The notes below the pieces were generated by a model. The model had not been told where the DNA came from. It searched no databases and saw only the letters and a program-made list of their open reading frames with translations. Made by a program: the position numbers and the translations under genes. A DNA stretch of 64,000 nucleotides from positions 62,001-126,000 of the forward strand of contig NZ_FYEB01000010.1 in NCBI RefSeq assembly GCF_900187445.1, read 5' to 3'. Below, piece by piece: positions 31,448 to 40,157 of this stretch. Within the stretch, counting starts at the first letter, position 1. Every line of letters starts with the position of its first letter. Source of the stretch: Pseudomonas sp. Irchel s3b2 (GTDB taxonomy: Bacteria; Pseudomonadota; Gammaproteobacteria; Pseudomonadales; Pseudomonadaceae).

Positions 31448-32632
31448 ATGTGGTACGAAGGTTTTCTTGGCTTATCGCCCTGGTCACTGGTGGCAGTCAC
31501 CCTACTGATGACCCACGTGACAATCATCGGCGTCACGGTCTATCTGCATCGTTATTCAGCCCATCGCTCGCTCGAGCTCAATGCCGGCCTGAAACATTTC
31601 TTCCGCTTCTGGCTGTGGTTGACCACCGCGCAGAACACCCGCGAGTGGACGGCTATCCACCGCAAGCATCACGCCAAATGCGAAACCGTCGATGACCCGC
31701 ATAGCCCGGTCATCAAGGGCCTGTCCACCGTTCTGCGCAAAGGCGCCGAGCTGTACCGCGCCGAAGCGGAAAACCCTGAAACCCTGCGCATCTACGGCAA
31801 AAACTGCCCCGAAGACTGGATCGAACGCAACCTCTACAGCCGCTTCCCGCTGCTGGGCGTGGCAATCATGGGCGTCATCGACCTGCTGCTGTTCGGCACC
31901 ATCGGCATCACCATCTGGGCCATCCAGATGATGTGGATCCCGGTGTGGGCCGCCGGTGTGGTCAATGGCCTGGGCCATGCCATCGGCTACCGCAACTTCG
32001 AATGCCGCGATGCTGCGACCAATCTGGTGCCTTGGGGCATCCTGATCGGCGGCGAAGAACTGCATAACAACCATCACACCTACCCTAACTCGGCCAAACT
32101 GTCGGTGAAGAAGTGGGAGTTCGACCTCGGCTGGGCCTGGATCCAGGTCTTCAGCTTCCTGCGTCTGGCCAAGGTCCAGCGGGTCGCACCGATTGCCCAC
32201 CGTGTCGAAGGCAAAGGCAACCTGGACATGGACACCGCCATGGCGATCCTAAACAACCGCTTCCAGATCATGGCCCAGTACCGCAAGCTGGTGATCGCGC
32301 CGCTGGTCAAGCAAGAGCTGGAAAAGGTCGATCACTCGGTCCGCCACCAGTTCCACCGGGCCAAACGCCTGCTCTCGCGGGAAACCAGCCTGCTGGACGA
32401 CAAACACCATGTGCGCATCCAGACCATGCTCGAGCACAGCCAGGCGCTGAAGATAATTTACGAGAAACGCCTGGCCTTGCAGCAGATCTGGGTCAAGACC
32501 AGCTCAAATGGTCACGACATGTTGGCCGCCATCAAGGATTGGGTACACGAGGCCGAGGCCAGCGGAATTCAATCCCTGCGCGACTTCGCCGACCAGTTGA
32601 AAACCTACTCCCTGCGCCCCGCCAACGCCTGA
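31448..32632 (+). CDS. desA: Delta-9 fatty acid desaturase DesA
   Basis: A 394-residue membrane desaturase with the three His boxes HRYSAH (34-39), HRKHH (71-75) and HNNHH in the C-terminal half, typical of acyl-lipid/acyl-CoA delta-9 desaturases. DesA of Pseudomonas desaturates acyl chains of membrane phospholipids, adjusting fluidity. The C-terminal ~130 residues form a charged helical extension, as in other Pseudomonas DesA proteins. It is divergent from the GGDEF/EAL gene. Confidence 0.92.
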   Translation: MWYEGFLGLSPWSLVAVTLLMTHVTIIGVTVYLHRYSAHRSLELNAGLKHFFRFWLWLTTAQNTREWTAIHRKHHAKCETVDDPHSPVIKGLSTVLRKGAELYRAEAENPETLRIYGKNCPEDWIERNLYSRFPLLGVAIMGVIDLLLFGTIGITIWAIQMMWIPVWAAGVVNGLGHAIGYRNFECRDAATNLVPWGILIGGEELHNNHHTYPNSAKLSVKKWEFDLGWAWIQVFSFLRLAKVQRVAPIAHRVEGKGNLDMDTAMAILNNRFQIMAQYRKLVIAPLVKQELEKVDHSVRHQFHRAKRLLSRETSLLDDKHHVRIQTMLEHSQALKIIYEKRLALQQIWVKTSSNGHDMLAAIKDWVHEAEASGIQSLRDFADQLKTYSLRPANA

Positions 32633-32636
32633 TCCT

Positions 32637-32680
32637 CTGTGGCGAGGGGGCTTGCCCCCGTTCGGCGGCGAAGCCGTCGC
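32637..32680. repeat. REP-like element after desA
   Basis: CTGTGGCGAGGGGGCTTGCC followed by GGCGGCGAAGCCGTCGC contains two small internal palindromes. Same class as the element at 62167-62262. Confidence 0.6.
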
Positions 32681-32687
32681 AAAACCT

Positions 32688-32720
32688 GACGACGCGTTTC
32701 ACCCGTAAAAACGCGTCGTC
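32688..32720. repeat. Perfect 12-bp inverted repeat
   Basis: GACGACGCGTTT 32688-32699 pairs with AAACGCGTCGTC 32709-32720 around a 9-bp loop. There is no T-tract. It lies between desA and the diguanylate cyclase and could be an operator or a terminator-like hairpin. Confidence 0.6.
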
Positions 32721-32858
32721 AATTCAAGCAGCCATACCGCCCAGCGGGACCCTTCCCCCCAAGCGGGAACTTCGCTCCAAATCCCCTATCTCAAAGACAC
32801 TTCGCCATCCAGGCGGGTCGCTGTCGACATAGCGGCACGCCCTTTGAGATTTGTGCCG

Positions 32859-33848
32859 ATGGTTAATAAAAGCCTACAAGACACATCCCTTCCGCAGTGG
32901 CCCGAGGCCGCGCAAACGCTGATGGCGCTGATGCATGCCCAAGGTGAAGTGGCACGCCTGAGCGAACGCGAACAGCTGTTCAGCTCGCTGCTGATCAGCG
33001 TCAATGCCGTCCTCTGGGCATTCAACTGGGAAACCCGTCAGGTGCTCTACGTCAGCCCGGCCTATGACCGGATTTTCGGCCGCCCCGCCGGCCTGTTGCT
33101 GTCCGACTTCAATCACTGGCGCGACAGCGTCTATCCCGACGATCTGGACTACGCCGAGAGCAGCCTCGCCCAAGTGCTGGTCAAAGGCGCCGTTGAAGAC
33201 CGTGAGTACCGCATCATCGCTGCCGATGGCCAGGTACGCTGGCTCAGCGACAAGTGCTTCATCAACCGTCAGGCCGAACCGGGCCAACCGGTGATCATCG
33301 TCGGCATTGCCGAAGACATCACCGAAAAGAAGCAGATGGAAACCGAGCTGCAACGTCTGGCCACCACCGATGCATTGACCCAAAGCAGCAACCGTCGGCA
33401 CTTCTTCGAATGCGCCCATCGCGAATTCGAGCAGGCGCGATTGAACGGTGCACCGATGGCGTTCCTGCTGCTGGACATCGATAACTTCAAAGTGGTCAAC
33501 GATACCTACGGCCATCCGGAAGGCGATAAGGTGCTGCAATGCATCGCCGAGAGCGGTCGCGCGGCCCTGCGGCGCGGTGATCTGTTTGGACGGATCGGCG
33601 GTGAGGAATTCGCCGCTGTGCTCCCCGGCTGTGCACCGGACATGGCGATGCAGGTAGCCGAGCGCCTGCAACGGGAGATTCAACGGTTGAGTTTCAGCCA
33701 TGACGACCAGACGTTCGGCATCACCGTCAGCCAGGGTCTGAGCAGCCTCACTCCCGAGGATGAAAGCGTCGACAGCCTGTTCGCCCGCGCTGATGCGGCG
33801 ATGTACCAGGCCAAGCGCCAAGGCAAGAACCGCATCATTTCTGGCTGA
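32859..33848 (+). CDS. PAS-GGDEF diguanylate cyclase
   Basis: A 329-residue soluble protein with a PAS/PAC sensor (about 50-155; RQVLYVSPAYDRIFGRPAG; ends IVGIAEDITEKKQMETEL) and a GGDEF domain. The active loop is GGEEF and an inhibitory I-site RRGD precedes it by five residues, so an active, product-inhibited cyclase is predicted. ATG 32859 is preferred to TTG 32844. No transmembrane segment is present. Together with the GGDEF/EAL protein on the other side of desA, it makes this a c-di-GMP neighbourhood. Confidence 0.9.
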   Translation: MVNKSLQDTSLPQWPEAAQTLMALMHAQGEVARLSEREQLFSSLLISVNAVLWAFNWETRQVLYVSPAYDRIFGRPAGLLLSDFNHWRDSVYPDDLDYAESSLAQVLVKGAVEDREYRIIAADGQVRWLSDKCFINRQAEPGQPVIIVGIAEDITEKKQMETELQRLATTDALTQSSNRRHFFECAHREFEQARLNGAPMAFLLLDIDNFKVVNDTYGHPEGDKVLQCIAESGRAALRRGDLFGRIGGEEFAAVLPGCAPDMAMQVAERLQREIQRLSFSHDDQTFGITVSQGLSSLTPEDESVDSLFARADAAMYQAKRQGKNRIISG

Positions 33849-33856
33849 TTCGATTT

Positions 33857-33945
33857 TGTAGGAGCGAGGCTTGCCCGCGAAGGGGTCACCTCGGTTTTGC
33901 TGACCCGCCGTGGTGACTTCTTCGCGGGCAAGCCTCGCTCCTACA
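33857..33945. repeat. REP palindrome pair
   Basis: TGTAGGAGCGAGGCTTGCCC... and its complement TTCGCGGGCAAGCCTCGCTC enclose a loop containing GGGTCACC...GGTGACTTC. It lies between convergent genes and probably ends both transcripts. Confidence 0.88.
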
Positions 33946-33954
33946 GGATTTGCG

Positions 33955-35175
33955 TCAGGCGTACTTCTTGCGCAAACGCATCAACTCCGGCAATCCGATC
34001 TTGAGCAACCGCGCCGTGCGGCTCTTGGACAACGCTTCGATCCCCTCATGCTCGGTCAGGCGCGCCAGTTGCGCGGCCATGTTCATCACCAGCGCTTCGC
34101 GGGAGTAAACCCCGCCACCGAGCTGGTATACGGCCGCAATCAACTCTCGCAACTCCAAGGGCAAGCGCCAGCGGGTCCGTAGCGCCGAACCGTAAGCCGC
34201 ACCGAATTCGGCCAAGGCATCGCCAACTTCCTCCCATTCATCCAGCTCACCACCGGCCTGCTTCCACTCCTGCAAACAGCGCAACAAAGCCAGGTCGCCG
34301 AGGCGATGCAGCATGCCTGCGCAATAACAGCGCTCCTGATCCAGATCCAACAAGCGCGCCAGCGTCCGCGCGTATTCGGCGGTGTGCAGTGACAACTCCC
34401 AATAACGCTCGGCGTAGTCCGCCAGTTGCGGATCGCTGAGCCGGGCACTGCGTTTGAGGGCGAGCCCCAGAATCAGGTTCATGCTTTGCCCGGTGCCCAA
34501 GCGATGCAGCGCCTGGGCCAGGGTTTGCACAGCGACGCCATGATGCTGAGCCGCGCTGTTGGCGGCGGCGATCAGGACAGCGGTGATTTGCGGGTCAGTG
34601 CGGATCTCGTCTTTCAGCCGTGTCAGATCGAGGCCATTGGGATTGAGGCTACGTTTGATCGCCACCTGCACATCGGCCATTAACGGCGCACCCTCCGCCA
34701 GATCGCGACGCAGCTCCAGATACACCGACAAGGTCATGCCTGGCGCCAATGACGGTACCTCGCAGGACACCTCTTCACCGGTGTTCAGCAACAAATCCTG
34801 CAGGCGCTGGGTCAGGCTTTCCATGTTCAAGGGTTTGGTCAGGTACGCCGTGGGCGCCAGGGGCAAGGCTTCGCGCACGCTAGCGCTGTCGTTGCGGCTG
34901 CTCATCAGGATGAAGGGCAGCGGCGGATTATGTTTGCGCTGACGAACACTGCGCAAGACGTTCAGGCCATCGACGCCAGGCAACTCCCAGTCGACGATCA
35001 ACAGGTCATAAGGATTTTCCGCCAACAGGTGCAGTGCCTCCTGACCATCGGCACACAGGTCCAGCCGCGCGTCGCAGCGCACATTCAACAACACCTGCTT
35101 GAGCAGGTCGCGAGACCAAGGGTCGGCCTCGGCAATCAGCACTCGCGGTACAACGGGTAACACCACAGCAGTCAT
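33955..35175 (-). CDS. Response regulator with HDOD output domain
   Basis: A 406-residue protein. The receiver domain occupies about residues 10-125, with phospho-acceptor Asp in LLIVDWELPGVDG and Lys in AYLTKPLNM. The C-terminal HDOD domain (about 165-380; HRLGTGQSMNLILGLAL, CYCAGMLHRLGDLALLRCL) is an HD-like fold lacking most metal ligands. HDOD response regulators modulate motility, c-di-GMP or stress signalling. ATG 35175 has GGAGTG upstream. No kinase is adjacent. Confidence 0.87.
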   Translation of the reverse strand: MTAVVLPVVPRVLIAEADPWSRDLLKQVLLNVRCDARLDLCADGQEALHLLAENPYDLLIVDWELPGVDGLNVLRSVRQRKHNPPLPFILMSSRNDSASVREALPLAPTAYLTKPLNMESLTQRLQDLLLNTGEEVSCEVPSLAPGMTLSVYLELRRDLAEGAPLMADVQVAIKRSLNPNGLDLTRLKDEIRTDPQITAVLIAAANSAAQHHGVAVQTLAQALHRLGTGQSMNLILGLALKRSARLSDPQLADYAERYWELSLHTAEYARTLARLLDLDQERCYCAGMLHRLGDLALLRCLQEWKQAGGELDEWEEVGDALAEFGAAYGSALRTRWRLPLELRELIAAVYQLGGGVYSREALVMNMAAQLARLTEHEGIEALSKSRTARLLKIGLPELMRLRKKYA

Positions 35176-35249
35176 CGCACACTCCAACGGCAATGCTTGC
35201 ACCTTAGTCAATGATGGCCATTCGATACAGTGATGTGTTTCAAGCACTA

Positions 35250-35280
35250 TGAAAAAACCCGCCGAAGCGGGTTTTTTTGT
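35250..35280. terminator. Bidirectional rho-independent terminator
   Basis: AACCCGC 35257-35263 pairs with GCGGGTT 35267-35273, with AAAAAA before and TTTTTTT after. It ends gabT (convergent in sense to the plus strand), and sits just outside the HDOD gene leader. Confidence 0.75.
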
Positions 35281-35299
35281 CGATCAGGTCACAAATGGA

Positions 35300-36577
35300 T
35301 CAGAGCTCGGCGAAGCACTCTTCGATGATCGCCAGGCCTTTGTCCAGTTGCTCGTCCGGCGAAGTCAGCGGCACCAGCACGCGCAGAACGTTGCCGTAGG
35401 TGCCACACGACAGCAGGATCAGGCCCTTGTCGCGCGCCTTGGCCACAACCGATGCCACAGCAGCAGCGTTCGGCTTGTGGCTGTCGCCGTCGACGAACAG
35501 CTCGACCGCGATCATCGCGCCCAGGGCACGTACTTCGCCGATGACCGGGTACTTGGCCTGGATGGCCTTCAGGCCAGTCACCAGACGCTCGCCGACCGCT
35601 TTGCAGCGATCCAGCAGGTGCTCTTCTTCGAACACTTCCATCACGGCCAGGGCCGCGGCGCAAGCGATCGGGCTACCGGCGTAAGTACCGCCCAGGCCGC
35701 CTGGAGCAATGGCGTCCATATATTCGGCCTTGCCGCAGACACCGGCCAACGGGAAGCCGCCAGCGATGGATTTGGCAAAGGTGGTCAGGTCGGCGGCAAC
35801 GCCCATCTGTTCCATGGCGAAGAAAGTGCCGGTACGGCCAGCGCCGGTCTGCACTTCGTCAGCGATCAACAGAATGCCGTGCTGGTCGCACAGGGCGCGC
35901 AGACGTTTCATGAACTCTTTAGGCGCGACGTAGAAACCACCTTCGCCCTGAACCGGCTCGATGATGATCGCAGCGATGTCACGCGGCTCGGCGTCGTTCT
36001 TGAAGATGCGCTCGATGCTGGCGATCGAATCGTCGATGCTCACACCGTGCAGTTCGTTCGGGTACAGCGCGCGGAAGATGCCGCCTGGCATCAGGCCCAT
36101 GCCGGCCGAGTACGGCACGACTTTACCGGTCAGGCCCAGGGTCATCATGGTGCGACCGTGATAAGCGCCGGTGAACGCGATCACGCCGGCACGGCCAGTA
36201 GCGGCGCGGGCGATCTTGATGGAGTTTTCCACGGCTTCGGAGCCGGTGGTCACCAGCAGGGTTTTCTTGGCGAAATCACCCGGTACCTTGGCGTTGATTT
36301 TTTCGCACACTTCCACGTACGGCTCATAAGCCAGTACCTGGAAGCAGGTGTGGGTCAGCTTGTTCAGCTGCTCGGTAACGGCGGCGATGATTTTCGGGTG
36401 CACGTGACCGGTGTTCAGCACAGCGATACCGCCGGCGAAGTCGATGAACTCGCGACCTTCAACGTCGGTCACGGTGGCGTTCTTCGCGTGGTCGGCGAAG
36501 ATCGGGTGAATCTGGCCAACACCGCGCGGTACAGCGGCTTCGCGGCGTTTCATCAGGGATGCGTTAGTCTTGCTCAT
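35300..36577 (-). CDS. gabT: 4-aminobutyrate--2-oxoglutarate transaminase
   Basis: A 425-residue class III PLP aminotransferase converting GABA and 2-oxoglutarate to succinate semialdehyde and glutamate. Landmarks are TGSEAVENSIKIARAATGR, VIAFTGAYHGRTMMTLGLTG, the cofactor Asp in LLIADEVQTGAGRTG, and PLP-binding Lys in TTFAKSIAGGFP. ATG 36577 has GAGGACACT upstream; an upstream frame adds five residues. It follows gabD with a 189-bp gap; the pair performs GABA catabolism. Confidence 0.95.
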   Translation of the reverse strand: MSKTNASLMKRREAAVPRGVGQIHPIFADHAKNATVTDVEGREFIDFAGGIAVLNTGHVHPKIIAAVTEQLNKLTHTCFQVLAYEPYVEVCEKINAKVPGDFAKKTLLVTTGSEAVENSIKIARAATGRAGVIAFTGAYHGRTMMTLGLTGKVVPYSAGMGLMPGGIFRALYPNELHGVSIDDSIASIERIFKNDAEPRDIAAIIIEPVQGEGGFYVAPKEFMKRLRALCDQHGILLIADEVQTGAGRTGTFFAMEQMGVAADLTTFAKSIAGGFPLAGVCGKAEYMDAIAPGGLGGTYAGSPIACAAALAVMEVFEEEHLLDRCKAVGERLVTGLKAIQAKYPVIGEVRALGAMIAVELFVDGDSHKPNAAAVASVVAKARDKGLILLSCGTYGNVLRVLVPLTSPDEQLDKGLAIIEECFAEL

Positions 36578-36766
36578 AGTGTCCTCATTCACCGCTCATC
36601 GGGCGGCGTGGCTCAAGGAAAATGCGGCGGGGAGGCAACTACGGCAGCATGCGATGATCGACTGCCACAGCGTTCCCGGCCACAGAGAAAATTCCGTTTG
36701 AAGCGTCGCAAAGGGACAGCGCTCTCGTGCCCTTTGTGATTGAAGCAATGCCTTGCCGGGCCGAGC

Positions 36767-38209
36767 TTAGATGCCCAGGCAGAGGTATTTGATTTCCAGG
36801 TAATCTTCGATGCCGTACTTGGAGCCTTCACGGCCCAGGCCCGAGGCCTTGATGCCGCCGAACGGCGCGACTTCGTTGGAGATCAATCCGGTGTTGACGC
36901 CGACCATGCCGTATTCCAGGGCTTCAGCCACACGGAACACACGACCCAGGTCGCGAGCATAGAAGTACGAGGCCAGACCGAACTCGGTGTCGTTGGACAT
37001 CGCGATCACGTCGGCTTCGTCTTTGAAGCGGAACAGTGGCGCCAATGGACCGAAGGTTTCTTCCTTGGCCACAGCAGCGTTATTCGGCACGTTGGTCAGG
37101 ATGGTCGGCTCGAAGAAGTTGCCTTGCATGCTCTTGCCACCCGCCAACACGGTGGCGCCTTTACCGACGGCGTCAGCAATGTGCTCTTGAACCTTGGCCA
37201 CGGCTTTTTCGTCGATCAGCGGGCCAGTGGTAGTGCCGTCTTCCAGACCGTTACCGATCTTGAGTTTGGCCACGGCCACTTTCAGTTTTTCGGCGAACGC
37301 GTCGTAGACCGAATCCTGAATGTACAGGCGGTTGGCGCAGACGCAGGTCTGGCCGTTGTTGCGATACTTGGAAATGATCGCGCCTTCGACGGCCTTATCC
37401 AGGTCCGCGTCGTCGAACACGATGAACGGCGCGTTGCCGCCCAGTTCCAGCGAGACTTTCTTGATGTCCTTGGCGCACTCAGTCATCAACTGACGACCAA
37501 TTTCGGTCGAGCCGGTGAACGACAGTTTGCGCACGATCGGGTTACCGGTCAGCTCGCTGCCAATGTCGCCGGCGCTGCCGGTCACCACACTGAACACACC
37601 GTTCGGAATACCGGCACGCTGGGCCAGTTCAGCCAGGGCGAAAGCCGAGAAAGGTGTTTGCGAAGCAGGTTTGAGCACCATGGTACAACCGGCGGCCAGC
37701 GCCGGGCCGGCTTTACGGGTGATCATCGCGGCCGGGAAGTTCCACGGAGTGATCGCAGCGGTCACGCCGATCGGCTGCTTGATCACGATCAGGCGCTTGT
37801 CTGGCTGGTGGCCCGGAATCACGTCACCGTAAACGCGCTTGGCTTCTTCAGCGAACCACTCGATAAAGGAAGCGGCGTAAACGATCTCGCCCTTGGCTTC
37901 AGCCAATGGCTTGCCCTGCTCCAGAGTCATCAGGCGCGCCAGGTCGTCCTGATTCTCGATAATCAGCTCGAACCAGCGACGCAGTTTGTTCGCGCGCTCC
38001 TTGGCGGTCAGTGCACGCCAGGCCGGCAGCGCTTTGTCAGCGGCTTCGATCGCACGGCGGGTTTCGGCAGCGCCCATCTTCGGCACAGTGCCCAGAATTT
38101 CGCCCGTTGCCGGGTTATTGACCTTGATCGTCTGACCGTTGTCCGCATCGACCCAAGCGCCATCGATAAAGGCTTGCTGGCGGAACAACTGGGTGTCTTT
38201 AAGCTGCAT
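36767..38209 (-). CDS. gabD: NADP-dependent succinate-semialdehyde dehydrogenase
   Basis: A 480-residue aldehyde dehydrogenase oxidising succinate semialdehyde to succinate. Features are ITPWNFPAAMITRKAGPALA, the catalytic Glu in SLELGGNAPFIVFDDADLD and the nucleophilic Cys in NNGQTCVCANR, which has two cysteines as in GabD. ATG 38209 is chosen, with GGAAAGCCGAC before it. First gene of the gabD-gabT unit. The 349-bp gap to the tRNA (38210-38558) presumably holds its promoter, but I see no recognisable site. Confidence 0.95.
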   Translation of the reverse strand: MQLKDTQLFRQQAFIDGAWVDADNGQTIKVNNPATGEILGTVPKMGAAETRRAIEAADKALPAWRALTAKERANKLRRWFELIIENQDDLARLMTLEQGKPLAEAKGEIVYAASFIEWFAEEAKRVYGDVIPGHQPDKRLIVIKQPIGVTAAITPWNFPAAMITRKAGPALAAGCTMVLKPASQTPFSAFALAELAQRAGIPNGVFSVVTGSAGDIGSELTGNPIVRKLSFTGSTEIGRQLMTECAKDIKKVSLELGGNAPFIVFDDADLDKAVEGAIISKYRNNGQTCVCANRLYIQDSVYDAFAEKLKVAVAKLKIGNGLEDGTTTGPLIDEKAVAKVQEHIADAVGKGATVLAGGKSMQGNFFEPTILTNVPNNAAVAKEETFGPLAPLFRFKDEADVIAMSNDTEFGLASYFYARDLGRVFRVAEALEYGMVGVNTGLISNEVAPFGGIKASGLGREGSKYGIEDYLEIKYLCLGI

Positions 38210-38558
38210 GTCGGCTTTCCTTAACAGCACCGCGGCACGCGCGGAGCGAATTATGATTATAGAAAGGCGCCTTATAGGCTGCCGTCAGGGAAATCATTCA
38301 CCGGGCTGAAGCACATAAATAGCGCACTGATCAAACTCGTGCGGTTCAGCACCCAGACAAGAGCGTTTGAAATCTCAAACGAATCCTAGGATCAAAGGGG
38401 GTAAAGGACAATAGGCTGTTCGAAAAAAAGAACGAAAACGCCGCATTTGCCTATTTTTTCAGATCAGCGTAGCAATCGTAGGTTACGCTTTGGAAAAACG
38501 CAGACGATTCAGCAGCATGGACGCCCGCAGTGCATATGAGTATCATGGCGCCCGCATT

Positions 38559-38635
38559 GCACCAGTAGCTCAGCTGGATAGAGTACTGCCCTCCGAAGGC
38601 AGGGGTCGTGGGTTCGAATCCCGCCTGGTGCACCA
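38559..38635 (+). tRNA. tRNA-Arg (anticodon CCG)
   Basis: Acceptor arms GCACCAG and CTGGTGC close the cloverleaf. The D-arm is AGCTCAGCTGGATAGAGT, the anticodon stem-loop CTGCC-CTCCGAA-GGCAG gives anticodon CCG (reads CGG, Arg), the T-loop is GGTTCGAATCC, and CCA is encoded. Confidence 0.97.
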
Positions 38636-38649
38636 TACGTAGAAACGAG

Positions 38650-38683
38650 AAAGCCTCAGGCCGCAGGGTCTGGGGCTTTTTTG
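38650..38683 (+). terminator. Rho-independent terminator of the tRNA
   Basis: AAGCCTCAG pairs with CTGGGGCTT (one G-U pair), followed by TTTTTT. Confidence 0.75.
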
Positions 38684-38757
38684 TGGGTGGTGTCTGTCGC
38701 GTCCTGAATAATGTTTACACCTTCTGGCTTCTTATCAGGAAGGTGCAATGGCAGTGG

Positions 38758-39090
38758 TCAGGCATGCACCTCACGATCAAGAACGTCAGCTACCCACTGA
38801 TTGATACTCTTGTGGGCTAGCTGCGCTTTTACGGCGACAGTTGCGTGGAGTGCCGGCGCTAAACGCAGACTGAGGTGGCCAGAATAGGGCTTCTGCGGTG
38901 TGCGCCCGAGCTTGGCGCAAGTCTCCAGATAATCAGTAACGGCCTCTTCAAGTGCATTTCGAAGCTCCTGCACTGTCTCACCGTGAAACCCAACGACATC
39001 TCTAATACCAGCGATATGGCCGACAAACAGGCCGTCTTCTTCGCTGTATTCAATTCGGGCGGCATAACCTTTGTAATTCATTACGCTCAC
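38758..39090 (-). CDS. hicB: HicB-type antitoxin
   Basis: A 110-residue protein. The N-terminal partial RNase-H-like HicB fold (YKGYAARIEYSEEDGLFVGH then GIRDVVGFHGETVQELRNAL) is followed by a ribbon-helix-helix-like C-terminus (LSLRLAPALHATVAVKAQLA). The start may be GTG 39090, which overlaps the stop codon of the hicA remnant (GTGA), or ATG 39081. In intact modules HicB neutralises the HicA mRNA interferase and represses the operon. Only a fragment of hicA remains, so this is an orphan antitoxin. Confidence 0.85.
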   Translation of the reverse strand: MSVMNYKGYAARIEYSEEDGLFVGHIAGIRDVVGFHGETVQELRNALEEAVTDYLETCAKLGRTPQKPYSGHLSLRLAPALHATVAVKAQLAHKSINQWVADVLDREVHA

Positions 39091-39200
39091 GGGGTGACTC
39101 CTGCTTGTTCAAGGAAAGCCCGAGCATCACGAACCTGGTAGGGCTTTGCTTCTTTGTCCGGGGGTGGTCGATGAAAGGTGGTTCGCCTTGATGGCAACGT
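39087..39200 (-). pseudogene. hicA remnant (C-terminal fragment)
   Basis: Reading the minus strand back from the TGA at 39087-39089 gives KEAKPYQVRDARAFLEQAG then VTP-stop, preceded by a FHRPPP stretch. This resembles the C-terminus of HicA-family proteins I recall next to this HicB type, where the corresponding motif is FHRPHP. No start codon or N-terminal half is found before the terminator at 39222. The left limit of the remnant is approximate. Confidence 0.55.
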
Positions 39201-39221
39201 CAAACAGCGCTCCTTTAATGG

Positions 39222-39247
39222 CAAAAAACCGCCAAAGCGGTTTTTTC
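39222..39247. terminator. Bidirectional rho-independent terminator
   Basis: AAAAAACCGC 39223-39232 pairs with GCGGTTTTTT 39237-39246 around CAAA. It overlaps the stop codon of the acidic protein gene and ends the vWA-sigma operon. Confidence 0.75.
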
Positions 39248-39515
39248 ATTCTGTCGTCCAGTCAAACTCGTCGTAATCATCATCGTCGTCTTCGTCCTCG
39301 ACCACTTCATCATCAAGAACGTCTTCCTCAAGCGCTTCTTCTGCCTGCTTCGCCAGAAGAAACTCCTTACGACTCTCAGTCACTGCTCGCCGTAATTCCT
39401 CACCCTTCACCGGGCAGTTGAGCATTTGGGCGATGCGGTCGATTTTTTGTGCCACGGCATCCTCCAACGCATCGGCTATAGGCCGATAGTGCGCGCTTTC
39501 GGGTGTCGATGCCAA
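39246..39515 (-). CDS. Hypothetical protein with acidic C-terminal tail
   Basis: An 89-residue protein with a helical N-terminal two-thirds and an extremely acidic tail (EDVLDDEVVEDEDDDDDYDE). It has no signal peptide and no recognised family. It starts 21 bp after the anti-sigma gene, in the same orientation, and shares the terminator, so it is probably the fourth gene of the vWA-sigma operon. Acidic tails often bind basic proteins or metals, but no function is claimed. Confidence 0.65.
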   Translation of the reverse strand: MASTPESAHYRPIADALEDAVAQKIDRIAQMLNCPVKGEELRRAVTESRKEFLLAKQAEEALEEDVLDDEVVEDEDDDDDYDEFDWTTE

Positions 39516-39536
39516 ATTTGCCGACCGCTGTTCACC

Positions 39537-40157
39537 TCATTTCTTCTGCAAATCCTTGAGTCGGGCCGTGAGATTTTCCTTGGGAAAGCGCTTGTGCAAT
39601 GTCGTCAGCAGCGCCTCGGCGGCTTGGGTTTGTCCGGTGTCTTGCAGGTGTATCACTTCACGTAATTGATCATCCAGTGACTTGGCCGGCGCAGCTAAGC
39701 GTTTGCTGATTTTTGCTTCGTCAGCCATTTCGCTATTGATCGACTCGCGCTGCATCGGCGCCGAGAACTCCGCCATGGGCGCAGCAGGTGCGGGGGCAGA
39801 TAAAGCGCCGGTCGGTGCAACCTGGGAGCGGGCAGCGGCTTCCGGCTTGGCAGCCGGGGCGGATACTTTAGGCGCTGGCGCGAAGTCATAACTCGGCAGT
39901 TGTTCCGGCGTGCGTTGCACCAGTGCCAGCATTAGCGCGACGCCGACGAGGCTGGCGAATGCTACTTGCCAGCGGGGTTGCTGGCAGGCGCGGAGCCAGC
40001 GTTGCCACAGGTTCGGCTTTGGTGCGGGGGCTTCCCGATGCGCGGTGGCCAGGATGGAAGCATCTAGATGGGACGGCGGTTCACCGCTGCTGTGGTCGCG
40101 AAAATGCTTGAGCACTTCATCGTCAGGCGATGACGGTGTTTTTGGGGCGTCAGTCAT
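39537..40157 (-). CDS. Probable anti-sigma factor, single-pass membrane protein
   Basis: A 206-residue protein. A cytoplasmic N-terminal region (~75 residues) is followed by one transmembrane helix (WQVAFASLVGVALMLALV), a Pro/Ala-rich periplasmic linker and a C-terminal helical repeat (REVIHLQDTGQTQAAEALLT). Overlap of 4 bp with the ECF sigma gene and this topology suggest an anti-sigma factor. No zinc-binding HxxxCxxC motif is present, so it is not a ZAS-type protein. Confidence in the role is moderate. Confidence 0.65.
   Translation of the reverse strand: MTDAPKTPSSPDDEVLKHFRDHSSGEPPSHLDASILATAHREAPAPKPNLWQRWLRACQQPRWQVAFASLVGVALMLALVQRTPEQLPSYDFAPAPKVSAPAAKPEAAARSQVAPTGALSAPAPAAPMAEFSAPMQRESINSEMADEAKISKRLAAPAKSLDDQLREVIHLQDTGQTQAAEALLTTLHKRFPKENLTARLKDLQKK

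Noticed and set aside
35249..38224. Two long open frames (about 495 codons each) on the plus strand
   Set aside because: They are antisense shadows of gabT and gabD, whose products are unmistakable.
38451..38636. 61-codon minus-strand frame containing QAGFEPTTPAFGG
   Set aside because: It is antisense to tRNA-Arg, a well-known source of spurious protein predictions.
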